64,000 bases of DNA from Terribacillus saccharophilus (GCF_002272075.1 NZ_NPBJ01000027.1:62001-126000), one strand, 5' to 3'; counted from the first letter of the stretch, positions 33,931 through 41,962 are shown. The notes: generated by a model not told the origin, from the letters alone. Translations and numbers: made by a program.

Positions 33931-34773
33931 TCTGTGTTCCTCTTTCTTTTGAACGATTCGGTGAATGTGGATCGTCAGGTAAAGTAGATCTTCATTGGTC
34001 AGCTGCTCCTGGTACATCTTCTGGATGTAGGACTGGACCTTCTGCGCACATGCATAGGCTTTACTATAGTTGGTCTTTACCATTTCGAATAAGCTATTAT
34101 CTTCGTCCTTATGTTTGCGGTGATTCAAGATCCTCTGGGCAAAGAACTTCAAGTGTGTAACAAATCGGTAGTAGGCTAGCGACTCTTCATCGTATTCAAT
34201 ACCAAAATGGAATTTAACGATATGAAGGACATCCTGGATGAACTTTGTAATATTGATCATTACTGGCATGTCTTCATTCATCTGAGCATTGACGATATGC
34301 AAAGCAATGAAGCCTGCTTCGTCCTCAGGCAGAATAATGCCGACTTTTTCCGCAATAATCGAAAGTGCATGCTGTCCGATACGATATTCATCTGGATAAA
34401 ATCGTTTGGTTTCCCAAAGCATTGCATTCTTAATATCGATTCCTTGCTTGAATCTTTCAACCGCATAGTATATATGATCAGTCAGGCTGACATAGATATT
34501 GTCATGTATTTTCTTATTTGTGTGTTGCTTGGCATATTGGATAATCTCTTCAGATACTTCGACAAAGGAAAGGGGAATCTCAGATAATAATTCCATCAGT
34601 CGTTTGTTCATTTCCTTATCATCGAGCTTGAATGTCTTTTCAATCTTCGTTTCATCCACTTCATCGCCAGCTTTACAGCCAAAGGCAATTCCCCGCCCCA
34701 TGATGACAAGCTCTTGCTCCTGCTCGCCCAAGACGGTGATGACGTTATTATTCAACACTTGCTTGATCTGCAT
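33928..34773 (-). CDS. licT: BglG/LicT-family transcription antiterminator
   Basis: 281 aa from ATG 34773 (AGGTGGT upstream). The RNA-binding CAT domain is residues 1-55 (IKQVLNNNVITVLGEQEQELVIMGRGIAFG). Two PRD domains follow, with conserved histidines near DHIYYAVERF, IGQHALSII, FIALHIVNA and YLTIHIHRIV. LicT binds an RNA antiterminator ahead of beta-glucoside genes and is phosphorylated by HPr and EIIB(bgl). No beta-glucoside PTS or glucosidase is next to it, so it acts in trans or is orphaned. A cre site lies over its promoter. Confidence 0.93.
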   Translation of the reverse strand: MQIKQVLNNNVITVLGEQEQELVIMGRGIAFGCKAGDEVDETKIEKTFKLDDKEMNKRLMELLSEIPLSFVEVSEEIIQYAKQHTNKKIHDNIYVSLTDHIYYAVERFKQGIDIKNAMLWETKRFYPDEYRIGQHALSIIAEKVGIILPEDEAGFIALHIVNAQMNEDMPVMINITKFIQDVLHIVKFHFGIEYDEESLAYYRFVTHLKFFAQRILNHRKHKDEDNSLFEMVKTNYSKAYACAQKVQSYIQKMYQEQLTNEDLLYLTIHIHRIVQKKEEHR

Positions 34774-34829
34774 CAGGACCACCTATTCCTTAAAAAGGAT
34801 AAACTATCTAGGTCTATAGTATAGGAAAA

Positions 34830-34843
34830 TGATAACGATTACA
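34830..34843 (-). promoter_or_regulatory. cre (CcpA) site in the licT promoter
   Basis: Minus strand TGTAATCGTTATCA fits TGWAANCGNTNWCA at 14 of 14 positions. A -35 TTGTAA and -10 TACTAT lie around it, so CcpA would block initiation. Confidence 0.7.
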
Positions 34844-34977
34844 ATCGGCAATATCTTAATTACATGACAAATTAGTGAGCAGATATGCTTTTTGAATAAT
34901 ATGGGTCTTTTCATCCTTATATCCATAATGTGGAACTGGTAAATTGGGAGTGAAAATAGCTTAAGAAGGGGGGATTC

Positions 34978-35178
34978 ATTATCGCTCCAGGTGTATTGCC
35001 TATATTCTTGATTGCCGGAATTATTGAGTTTGTTACTATCGCCAGTTTTATTTTTATGCTGGAAAGTGAATTTGACTTTGTCATTTTAGTAGTTATTCTT
35101 ATCATGCTGAGTGTACTATCAACAACGTTATTTTTGGTTGGTATAAGAAAAAATAATCACTATCAGAAGAATAAATAA
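34978..35178 (+). CDS. Small two-TM protein, possibly with an ATT (AUU) start
   Basis: Frame gives 60 aa from a TTG at 34996, but the only ribosome site (AAGGGGGGA, 34966-34974) is too far from it and is correctly spaced for the in-frame ATT at 34978. From ATT the product is 66 aa. Two hydrophobic segments (FLIAGIIEFVTIASFIFML and VILVVILIMLSVLSTTLFLV), basic tail. No family recognised. Confidence 0.45.
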   Translation: MIAPGVLPIFLIAGIIEFVTIASFIFMLESEFDFVILVVILIMLSVLSTTLFLVGIRKNNHYQKNK

Positions 35179-35189
35179 TAATAAAACTA

Positions 35190-35215
35190 GGTGCTGTAGA
35201 TGCAGCATCTTTTTG
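35190..35215 (+). terminator. Terminator after the small two-TM gene
   Basis: GGTGCTG / CAGCATC with a 6-base loop and T5 tail. Confidence 0.7.
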
Positions 35216-35287
35216 TAGTTTATTAGTATATCAAGTAGATAAGAAAGCATGACAAAAAATATGTGTAATAATTCTATACTATGTAAA

Positions 35288-35316
35288 CATAAAGAGCCGA
35301 GCAACGTGCCCGACTC
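35288..35316 (-). terminator. Terminator of the cotX-like gene
   Basis: Minus strand GAGTCGGGC / GCTCGGCTC, loop of 5, then TTT-rich tail. Confidence 0.7.
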
Positions 35317-35325
35317 CTTCATTAC

Positions 35326-35775
35326 TTACAGGATATCTACTCTTACAAGCAGTGCTACTAGCAATTGAACGAGCAATTGAACATTTACAGCTATATCAGT
35401 ATCTGTGGTTGTTACTCTAACATTACGGGAATTTCTTACAAAGGTCTTCTGAACATTTTTCTGTTTTACAGTAGCCTTCTGGAAGAGTTCTTGGGCGATC
35501 TGATCTGATCTGCTGCTATCTCCAATAGAGATATTCAAGATGACTGCAATAGCTGCTTGCAAAGCCGCTTGAATAGTCAGTGCGGCTTGCGTGTCAGTTG
35601 TTGATACTTCTACATCTACAGAATCGATAACATAGATACTTTCCTTAGAAAACTGTTCTGTTACAGATTTTTGTCTAGCTTCTTGATTCACATCAGGGTC
35701 GGAGAAGGATCCTGCTGTTCTTGGATCTAGAGCACTCCACTTTTGACTACTATCTGGACGCCAAACATCACTCAT
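35326..35775 (-). CDS. cotX: Spore coat protein, CotX/CotV type
   Basis: 149 aa; ATG preceded by AAGGAGGTGAT. Two tandem CotX-type domains: residues 45-90 (SIYVIDSVDVEVSTTDTQAA then a hydrophobic helix) and residues 105-149 (RNVRVTTTDTDIAVNVQ, hydrophobic end). These match the insoluble-fraction coat proteins CotX/CotV of the Bacillus crust. Transcribed with a small gene upstream. A sigma-K-like CATAGTCTA is found upstream of that small gene. Confidence 0.85.
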   Translation of the reverse strand: MSDVWRPDSSQKWSALDPRTAGSFSDPDVNQEARQKSVTEQFSKESIYVIDSVDVEVSTTDTQAALTIQAALQAAIAVILNISIGDSSRSDQIAQELFQKATVKQKNVQKTFVRNSRNVRVTTTDTDIAVNVQLLVQLLVALLVRVDIL

Positions 35776-35788
35776 CTATATCACCTCC

Positions 35789-35992
35789 TTAATCTAGTAT
35801 TCGTTTAAGTTCTAACTGAAGTTCGTCAGAAATCTTCTTGATTTGATTTTTTCTTTCAGGGGAAAGATTCCGTAGAGCATTATCGGATACCCCATGTTTT
35901 GCTAGAACATCCGTTAGCAGTAAATCCATAATGGATCCTTGAGGATTGCTTCCAGCAGCTTCCATGAATTTCTTTTTGAAATTCTCATCCAT
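35789..35992 (-). CDS. Small protein upstream of cotX, probably coat-associated
   Basis: 67 aa from ATG 35992 (AGGAGGCTGG about 10 bases upstream). Charged, helical, no membrane segment; MDENFKKKFMEAAGSNPQGS. I do not recognise a family. The 13-base gap to the cotX-like gene and the upstream sigma-K-like -10 element support expression in the mother cell during coat formation. Confidence 0.55.
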   Translation of the reverse strand: MDENFKKKFMEAAGSNPQGSIMDLLLTDVLAKHGVSDNALRNLSPERKNQIKKISDELQLELKRILD

Positions 35993-36035
35993 GAATGGCC
36001 AGCCTCCTTCTTTTAAGTTTTTCATTCGTATAGTG

Positions 36036-36044
36036 TAGACTATG
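36036..36044 (-). promoter_or_regulatory. Sigma-K-like -10 element
   Basis: Minus strand CATAGTCTA matches CATANNNTA; an AC-rich -35 region lies about 17 bases upstream. Suggested by the downstream coat gene. Confidence 0.4.
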
Positions 36045-36113
36045 AGGAAATGCAATTTTGTAGTGGGTCAATCACAGTTATGAAAAACCTATTTTTCCGC
36101 AAACTAGAATAGA

Positions 36114-36206
36114 TGTCCCTGTTTTAACTAGATAAAAGTCCTTATGGAAGTAAAAATGGGACAGGTGTCTCTATTAGATTTATGAAATATTTCCATAAGT
36201 ACTTTT
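36114..36206. repeat. Interleaved inverted repeats in the 350-bp gap between coat genes and tetR
   Basis: Arm A TGTCCC (36114-36119) pairs with GGGACA (36158-36163); arm B AAAAGTCCTTATGGAA (36134-36149) pairs with TTCCATAAGTACTTTT (36191-36206) with one mismatch. Order A-B-A'-B' is pseudoknot topology. No gene was found in 35993-36345; the right end holds the tetR promoter. Confidence 0.5.
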
Positions 36207-36280
36207 AGTATCGTTATAGTAGTTGGTAGGCAGATAGTGTGACATGTCTTCTATACGATTTCTTTTCTGTTTTATTTGAT

Positions 36281-36331
36281 TTGTCAAAAGCAATTAGTGG
36301 TGTTATCTTGATACTGTACCGTCTGGACGGT
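36281..36331 (+). promoter_or_regulatory. Promoter and TetR operator of the SMR operon
   Basis: -35 TTGTCA (36281-36286), 17-base spacer, -10 TATCTT (36304-36309); the perfect palindrome ACCGTC-TG-GACGGT (36318-36331) is at the start of transcription. Confidence 0.75.
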
Positions 36332-36345
36332 TAGGAGAGATAAAA

Positions 36346-36885
36346 ATGAAGACACAAGATAAAATCCTGGATGCAGCAGCTGCGCTTATCCTGGAAGAGG
36401 GCGTCAGCAATGTCACACTCGAGAAGATAGCAAAGCGTGCAGAAATCAGCAAAGGTGGCTTGCTGTATCATTACCGCACAAAGGAAGCATTATTTCAGGA
36501 ATTGAATGTAGCTGCCATCAGGGAATTTGAAGAAGCCATTGAACGGTATCTAGATAAACAGCCAAACGCAAGAGGAGCATATGCAAGGGCTTATGCATTA
36601 GCAACAATTGAAGATATCCAAAAAGGCGGCACACATCGCAGCAGTGCACTTATATCTATTTTCAGTGACCATCCGGAAATAATGGAGATATGGAAAGAAA
36701 GCTACGTGAGATGGCAGCAAGGATTTGATCAAGATGGGTTGGAGTGGGAAGAAGCTGCCACCATACGTTATGTTTGTGATGGTCTTTGGTTCAATGAAAT
36801 GGCAGGCACAACAAGCACAGTAGCTTTTGCTGCCGACTTATTGCACAAATTACTGGCGCGTATAGACAATCGAGAGGGGGATTAA
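36346..36885 (+). CDS. TetR/AcrR-family repressor of the SMR pair
   Basis: 179 aa; ATG with TAGGAGAG upstream. N-terminal HTH: ILDAAAALILEEGVSNVTLE, KIAKRAEISKGGLLYHYRTKEALF. C-terminal ligand domain residues 60-175 with YVRWQQGFDQDG. Same operon as two SMR genes. The palindrome over the promoter implies self-repression relieved by a cationic drug or metabolite. Confidence 0.92.
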   Translation: MKTQDKILDAAAALILEEGVSNVTLEKIAKRAEISKGGLLYHYRTKEALFQELNVAAIREFEEAIERYLDKQPNARGAYARAYALATIEDIQKGGTHRSSALISIFSDHPEIMEIWKESYVRWQQGFDQDGLEWEEAATIRYVCDGLWFNEMAGTTSTVAFAADLLHKLLARIDNREGD

Positions 36886-36886
36886 T

Positions 36887-37201
36887 ATGTCTTATTTGTT
36901 TTTGGCTGCATCCATCTTATTTGAGGTATTCAGTTCCACAATGCTGAAATTATCGAATGGATTTAAACGTCTGCTGCCTGTGGTCGGGATTGTCGTAGGA
37001 TATGGCATCAGTTTCTATGCGTTATCCATCACATTGCAGTCCCTCCCGCTAGGGGTTGTTTATGCGACGTGGAGTGGTGTTGGTACCATATTGACTGTGG
37101 TAATCGGTGTATTGCTTTTCAAAGAGAAAGTAAATAAAAAGGGTGCTCTGGGCATTGCAATACTGCTGGTCGGGCTTGTATTGATGAATCTATCGAAGTG
37201 A
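36887..37201 (+). CDS. SMR transporter subunit A (EmrE/YkkC-like)
   Basis: 104 aa, four hydrophobic helices. AASILFEVFSSTMLKLS holds the Glu in helix 1 required for proton coupling; YATWSGVGTILTVVIGVLLF is the signature of the second half. Starts 1 base after the tetR stop and 13 before its sister gene. Adjacent SMR pairs such as EbrAB or YkkCD usually form heterodimeric exporters of quaternary amines or guanidinium compounds. Confidence 0.93.
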   Translation: MSYLFLAASILFEVFSSTMLKLSNGFKRLLPVVGIVVGYGISFYALSITLQSLPLGVVYATWSGVGTILTVVIGVLLFKEKVNKKGALGIAILLVGLVLMNLSK

Positions 37202-37214
37202 AGGAGGGTGTAAA

Positions 37215-37565
37215 ATGAAAGCAGGTATTTTTCTTGCATTAGCCATTATACTGGAGACGATCGCATCTTCCATGCTGAAAGTATCAGATGGGTTTTCTGT
37301 TTTGCTTCCGTCGATAATCGTAGTAATCGGATACCTAGGTGCATTCCTATTTTTATCCTTCACGCTGAAATCGATGTCGTTATCTACTGCTTATGCAACT
37401 TGGTCCGGTGCAGGTACGGCTCTGACAGCAATGATCGGGATAACCATATTTGGAGAATCGGCTTCCTGGATGAAGTTTATCGGTTTGGCACTGGTGATTA
37501 TTGGGCTCGTATTACTGAATACACAGCATAAGGAATCAAAAGAGAAAGAGGCTTCTGTCCAATAA
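37215..37565 (+). CDS. SMR transporter subunit B
   Basis: 116 aa with four helices: LALAIILETIASSMLKVSDG (helix 1 Glu present), YATWSGAGTALTAMIGITIFG and a charged C-tail (KESKEKEASVQ) lacking in the sister gene. Ribosome site AAGGAGGGTG. The unequal tails suggest the two subunits have fixed opposite topology. Confidence 0.93.
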   Translation: MKAGIFLALAIILETIASSMLKVSDGFSVLLPSIIVVIGYLGAFLFLSFTLKSMSLSTAYATWSGAGTALTAMIGITIFGESASWMKFIGLALVIIGLVLLNTQHKESKEKEASVQ

Positions 37566-37568
37566 GAA

Positions 37569-37603
37569 AAGAGGTACTGCACATGCAGTACCTCTTATTT
37601 TTT
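37569..37603. terminator. Bidirectional terminator
   Basis: AGAGGTACTGC / GCAGTACCTCT with a short loop; the stop of the convergent permease gene is at 37595-37597 in the right flank. Confidence 0.85.
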
Positions 37604-38599
37604 CAGCAGAAGATAAAGGAAATAAGGAGCGCCTATGAAGGCGACAACGATGCCAGCTGGAAGTCCATCCACTGTTGCGATATTCCGTCCAATTGTATCA
37701 GCCAGCAGCAAGAGCCAGCCGCCAATTAAGGAGGCAACAGGAAGCACGTACTGATGTCTGGCTCCTACAAGCGCTCGCGCGATATGTGGTGCCATCAAAC
37801 CAACAAAGCTGATGCCCCCAGCAACTGACACAGCTGCAGCAGCAATGGCCACCGCCGCAATCATGAGAATGATACGGTCGCGATTCAGCTGAACACCTAT
37901 CCCAACTCCGACTTCTTCACTAAGAGCCAACACATTGAGCCGATTCGCCATGTAAAGCGCAAGCGGCAAAATGATAAGGATCCACGGCAGCAGTGCAAGG
38001 ACGAATGGCCAGTCCGTACCCCATATATTTCCCGCCAGCCACTTAGCGATGAAATCTACCTTTTCCCTGTCAGCGGCGGATATCAGGACGATCATCATAC
38101 CGGATAAAGCCATGGAAAAACCGACACCGACCAATACAAGCCGGACTGGCTGGAGACCGTGCTGTTTGCTGTATGAGAAAAGATAAATCAGCATGGCTGT
38201 CAAAAGTGCACTAACAAAACCTACAATCGGCAAGATATATGCAAAGCTTCCTGCATCAATCGGCATAAACAGGAAAAACACTGCAATACCTATTCCGGCG
38301 CCGGAATTGATACCGATGATTCCGGGATCTGTGAGATCATTCCTCGTAATTCCTTGCAGGATCGCACCGGACAAGGCTAGTGCCATCCCAGCGAGCAGTG
38401 TAACTGTAATACGAGGAAGCCGGATATCAAACAAAACAAATGATTCAGGGAAAGTCCCATTGCCAAATAATGTTGGCAGTAAACGATTATAAGATAACGA
38501 TGCAGGACCAAGTCCCATTCCGATGATGATTGTAACAAGGATCAGCACAGTCAGAGAAATCATCATGATCGCCTGTTTGCCTTTTTTTGCTGTTTTCAT
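37595..38599 (-). CDS. FecCD-family siderophore ABC permease (FhuG-like)
   Basis: 334 aa, about ten hydrophobic segments. RLPRITVTLLAGMALALSGA, GITRNDLTDPGIIGINSGAG and FVGLMAPHIARALVG are the conserved FecCD signatures. Overlaps the upstream permease gene by 4 bases (TCAT on the plus strand). Forms the membrane channel with the other permease. The ATPase is not encoded here; YusV-type ATPases shared by several systems would be needed. Confidence 0.93.
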   Translation of the reverse strand: MKTAKKGKQAIMMISLTVLILVTIIIGMGLGPASLSYNRLLPTLFGNGTFPESFVLFDIRLPRITVTLLAGMALALSGAILQGITRNDLTDPGIIGINSGAGIGIAVFFLFMPIDAGSFAYILPIVGFVSALLTAMLIYLFSYSKQHGLQPVRLVLVGVGFSMALSGMMIVLISAADREKVDFIAKWLAGNIWGTDWPFVLALLPWILIILPLALYMANRLNVLALSEEVGVGIGVQLNRDRIILMIAAVAIAAAAVSVAGGISFVGLMAPHIARALVGARHQYVLPVASLIGGWLLLLADTIGRNIATVDGLPAGIVVAFIGAPYFLYLLLKK

Positions 38600-39591
38600 G
38601 AGTAAGCGCGACCTCCCCGATGGACGATGAGTAAGAAGAATGGCAGACCGAGAGCGGCTACGATAGCCACAAGCGGCGTTTCATAAGGTGCATTGATCGT
38701 CCGGGCAGCTGTATCAGCGAGCAGCATGAAGGTTCCGCCGGCAAAAAAGGACAACGGAAGTATATAACGATAATCCGTGCCAGCAAAAAAACGCACAATA
38801 TGAGGAATCATCAGACCGATGAAGGTCATGTTACCAACCAATGCGACGGATGCTCCTGCCAGCAGGATAGTCACTAGGAATAATAATGCTTTGATTGCAA
38901 AGGTCTTCTGACCAAGGCCGACAGCTACTTCATCGCTTAAGCTGAGCAGCGTTAGCTGATGAGATAAAAATAACGACAAGATGATTCCCGCCAGTATGAT
39001 TGGAATAACGAGCTTTAACTGCGTCCAGTTAACACCGACTAGACCGCCAGCTGTCCAAGCGGACACTTGTTTGGACAGCTTAAAGCTTAAGCCAATTGCT
39101 TCTGATACGGCATATAACAAAGCAGATACAGCAGCACCAGCCAGAACGACTTTTACAGGGGATAGACCGCCAAGACGAAGCGATCCAATACCGAATACAA
39201 GACCGGCTCCGACAGCAGCACCTATAAAGCAGGCAATAATTATAACGATGTAATTTGCTTGGGGGACGAACGCCATAGCAGCTGCCAGTGCCGCATTCGC
39301 TCCGGCTGTCAAACCGAGCAGGCCTGGATCTGCGAGCGGATTACGTGTCATACCCTGCATGATCGCACCAGCTACAGCTAAAGCTGCACCGACAAAAAAG
39401 GCTCCAACTTCACGCGGCAGCCGATTTTCACGGATGATAAGGATATCATCATTTGTTTGACTGCTGAATAATGCGTTCCAGATATCACGTAAGGAAATAT
39501 CGGCAGCACCGAGAGACAAAGCCACAGCAAATGCTGTAATAGACAATAGGATTCCAATAACAAGTTTCAAAACAAATGGTATGTTCTTCAT
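38596..39591 (-). CDS. FecCD-family siderophore ABC permease (FhuB-like)
   Basis: 331 aa. LSLGAADISLRDIWNALF, RLPREVGAFFVGAALAVAGA, GMTRNPLADPGLLGLTAGAN and FIGLMIPHIVRFFAGTDYRY match FecCD. Second permease of the heterodimer with the next gene. It follows the binding protein by 42 bases, and a hairpin in between may reduce read-through. Confidence 0.93.
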   Translation of the reverse strand: MKNIPFVLKLVIGILLSITAFAVALSLGAADISLRDIWNALFSSQTNDDILIIRENRLPREVGAFFVGAALAVAGAIMQGMTRNPLADPGLLGLTAGANAALAAAMAFVPQANYIVIIIACFIGAAVGAGLVFGIGSLRLGGLSPVKVVLAGAAVSALLYAVSEAIGLSFKLSKQVSAWTAGGLVGVNWTQLKLVIPIILAGIILSLFLSHQLTLLSLSDEVAVGLGQKTFAIKALLFLVTILLAGASVALVGNMTFIGLMIPHIVRFFAGTDYRYILPLSFFAGGTFMLLADTAARTINAPYETPLVAIVAALGLPFFLLIVHRGGRAYS

Positions 39592-39625
39592 CGGCCAGCC
39601 ATCTTTCTATGTAAGGATAAGGGAA

Positions 39626-39652
39626 AGAGCTTCCTAATTTCCTAGGAAGCTC
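39626..39652 (-). other. Hairpin at the 3' end of the binding-protein gene
   Basis: AGAGCTTCCTA / TAGGAAGCTCT; the stop codon of the binding protein (39634-39636) lies inside. No strong T-run, so it may only lower expression of the permeases or stabilise the binding-protein mRNA. Confidence 0.5.
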
Positions 39653-40551
39653 TCTTTGATAAATTCTAACTGATAATCCAGTGTATTGGAATCGTTAAAG
39701 TAGAAGGCATTTCCATCAACTTCATATACCTGGTTGTTTTTTGCAGCAGTAGTATTCTGGAATGACTCAGAATCTTCTACAGATGTATCTGCATCATCAA
39801 ATTTGCTGAAGATGACATAGTCACCCATATAGTCAGGCAGTACTTCTGTTGATAATGCGAAGTAACCTGCCTCCAGTGCATCTTCTTTCACTTTCTCCGG
39901 CATATTCAAGCCCATTGCCTGGTACAGCACTTCGGTTCCTCGTCCCCAGTTATCACCGTATACGTACAGCTGTTTATCGAAGTTCTCGACAACAGATACT
40001 GTCGCGTCAGCTCCGATTTTTTCCTTAATCTGTTCCCCAGTCTCTGTTGCACGTTTGGTAAAATCATCAGCCCAGGCTTGCGCTTCATCCTCTTTATTGA
40101 CAAGCTTACCGATTTCAACGTGCTGATCGAGATAGTTCAATTTGCCGTAAGTGAACGTAACAGTAGGTGCAATTTCCTTCAGCTTATCTAGGTTTTTCAA
40201 ACCGGTAAGACCTATGATCAAGTCCGGTTTAAGCTCGATGATCTTCTCTAGATCATCTTCAGTTACTTCCTCAGCATCCTTCAATGCATCCTCAAAGCGT
40301 GGATTCTGCATGGACCAGGCATCTGCTCCTACAATTGGTACGTCCAAGTCGATTAAATCACCGACGTAAGAAGAAAGCACCACGACGCGTTGCGGATCAG
40401 CAGGTACCTCAACTGGACCATCTTCTGATTCATATGTAATAGTTTCGTTTCCAGATGAAGATGCTTTCTCTTCAGAGTTAGATGAATCATTGCTGCCGCA
40501 AGCAGCTAATACAAGCACTAAAATAAATAATACCGGAAATAGCTTTTTCAT
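39634..40551 (-). CDS. Siderophore-binding lipoprotein of the iron ABC transporter
   Basis: 305 aa from ATG 40551 (GAGGAG about 11 bases upstream); GTG at 40563 overlaps the ribosome site. Lipobox LVLVLAACGS at residues 12-21. Helical-backbone binding protein pattern: PQRVVVLSSYVGDLIDLDV, EDDLEKIIELKPDLIIG and KEIAPTVTF. Similar to FhuD/YfiY. It captures ferric siderophore at the outer membrane face. Preceded by a Fur box. Confidence 0.93.
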   Translation of the reverse strand: MKKLFPVLFILVLVLAACGSNDSSNSEEKASSSGNETITYESEDGPVEVPADPQRVVVLSSYVGDLIDLDVPIVGADAWSMQNPRFEDALKDAEEVTEDDLEKIIELKPDLIIGLTGLKNLDKLKEIAPTVTFTYGKLNYLDQHVEIGKLVNKEDEAQAWADDFTKRATETGEQIKEKIGADATVSVVENFDKQLYVYGDNWGRGTEVLYQAMGLNMPEKVKEDALEAGYFALSTEVLPDYMGDYVIFSKFDDADTSVEDSESFQNTTAAKNNQVYEVDGNAFYFNDSNTLDYQLEFIKESFLGN

Positions 40552-40628
40552 TATGTATGTCACTCCTCATGTTATAGGGGGGAGTGCCCTGTTAGGGGGA
40601 CAGGGCACCAGGGTTATACGATGAGAAT

Positions 40629-40647
40629 GAGAATGATTATCAATCTC
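40629..40647 (-). promoter_or_regulatory. Fur box of the siderophore uptake operon
   Basis: GAGAATGATTATCAATCTC matches the 19-bp Fur consensus GATAATGATTATCATTATC at 15 of 19 positions. Confidence 0.8.
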
Positions 40648-40722
40648 GCTTGATTCCATCATAAAGGCAGAAAATTTGTATGTCAACATTGATTTTGAGA
40701 ATTTTTTCCGGTATATTTGAAT

Positions 40723-40741
40723 GAGAATGATTATCACTATC
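40723..40741 (+). promoter_or_regulatory. Fur box of the ferredoxin reductase gene
   Basis: GAGAATGATTATCACTATC matches the 19-bp Fur consensus at 17 of 19 positions, 20 bases before the start codon. Confidence 0.85.
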
Positions 40742-40761
40742 GGAATAAAGGAGGAGTCAGT

Positions 40762-41808
40762 GTGCAGGAAGAATTGCTCTATGATGTTACGATCATTGGT
40801 GGAGGTCCAGCGGGATTATATTCCGCTTTCTATAGTGGGTTACGGCAAATGAAGACGAAAATCATCGAGTTTCAGCCTTATTTGGGCGGTAAGCTCCATG
40901 TTTATCCGGAAAAGATGATTTGGGACGTTGGCGGATTACCGCCGCTTCCGGCAGGCAAACTGATTGACCAGCTGACAGAGCAGGCACTTACCTTCGATCC
41001 GGAAGTGGTATTGAACGAGAAGGTAACAAGCATTAAACGGGACGATGATGGTATCTTTGAACTTCACGCTGCAAGTGGTACAGTTCACTATTCCAAGACA
41101 ATCATTGTAGCAGTCGGCGGCGGAATACTTAATCCGCAAAAACTGTCTATAGAAGGCTGTGAGAGGTTTGAAGTAGCGAATCTCAACTATACAGTCAAAG
41201 ACATGCAGCGTTTCAAGGATAAAACTGTCATTATCTCTGGCGGCGGCAACTCTGCTGTCGATTGGGCAAATGAACTGGAGCCTATCGCGAAACAGGTATA
41301 CGTTACATATCGCAATGAGGCACTAAAAGGTCATGAAGCATCAGTAGAGCGATTGCAGTGTAGCGGTGCCAAGTGTTTCCTTTGTACATCAATCACGAAA
41401 CTCGTAGCATGTCCGAACCAGCAACATATTGAACGTGTTGAATTGACGAATCACGACACTAACGAGACTACTTTCTTGCCAATTGATGAAGTTATTGTGA
41501 ATCATGGCTATGAACGGGATATGGATCTGATTCAAAACAGCGAAGTGGATATTGAGCTTTTGGATAATTACTATATCGCTGGAACATCAAGCGGGGAGTC
41601 CTCTGTACCTGGTCTGTTTGCTGCAGGAGATATTCTGAAGCATGATGGCAAGGTCACCTTGATTGCCGGCTGTTTCCAGGATGCAGCCAATGCTGTCAAT
41701 AAAGCGAAACAGTTTATCGAGCCTGCTGCAGACAGCTGGGGTATGGTTTCTTCTCATAACGCATTGTTCAAACAGCGTAACCGTGAGCTGTCTAAGAAAT
41801 TGGTCTAA
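40762..41808 (+). CDS. Ferredoxin/flavodoxin-NADP+ reductase, YcgT/YumC type
   Basis: 348 aa; GTG at 40762, 8 bases after AAAGGAGGAG. The longer frame from 40717 would cover the Fur box and is rejected. FAD site GGGPAGLYSAFYSG, then the NADP site IISGGGNSAVDWANEL and the C-terminal FAD motif VPGLFAAGDI. Thioredoxin-reductase-like fold without the CxxC active site, so it is the YumC/YcgT group that reduces ferredoxins or flavodoxins. Iron control makes a role in iron release from siderophores likely. Confidence 0.9.
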   Translation: MQEELLYDVTIIGGGPAGLYSAFYSGLRQMKTKIIEFQPYLGGKLHVYPEKMIWDVGGLPPLPAGKLIDQLTEQALTFDPEVVLNEKVTSIKRDDDGIFELHAASGTVHYSKTIIVAVGGGILNPQKLSIEGCERFEVANLNYTVKDMQRFKDKTVIISGGGNSAVDWANELEPIAKQVYVTYRNEALKGHEASVERLQCSGAKCFLCTSITKLVACPNQQHIERVELTNHDTNETTFLPIDEVIVNHGYERDMDLIQNSEVDIELLDNYYIAGTSSGESSVPGLFAAGDILKHDGKVTLIAGCFQDAANAVNKAKQFIEPAADSWGMVSSHNALFKQRNRELSKKLV

Positions 41809-41809
41809 G

Positions 41810-41832
41810 AGCGCATATTGCGCTTTTTTTTT
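41810..41832 (+). terminator. Terminator of the reductase gene
   Basis: AGCGCA / TGCGCT with a 3-base loop, T8 tail. Confidence 0.85.
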
Positions 41833-41962
41833 GCAGAAAAGAAAAGTGAACAGGTGGACAAAAGAGACACAGACTATTGGCAGGAGTTATATGGAAAGTC
41901 GTTTAGTATAACAGAATCATAATGAAATCCATTTCATTTGAGAGTGAAAGTAATATTTAAGA

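Noticed and set aside
40717-40761. Longer start of the ferredoxin reductase
   Set aside because: It would place coding sequence over the Fur box and upstream of the ribosome site.
41663-41911. 82-codon ORF over the end of the ferredoxin reductase gene
   Set aside because: Lies within a well-supported gene and terminator in another frame; shadow ORF.
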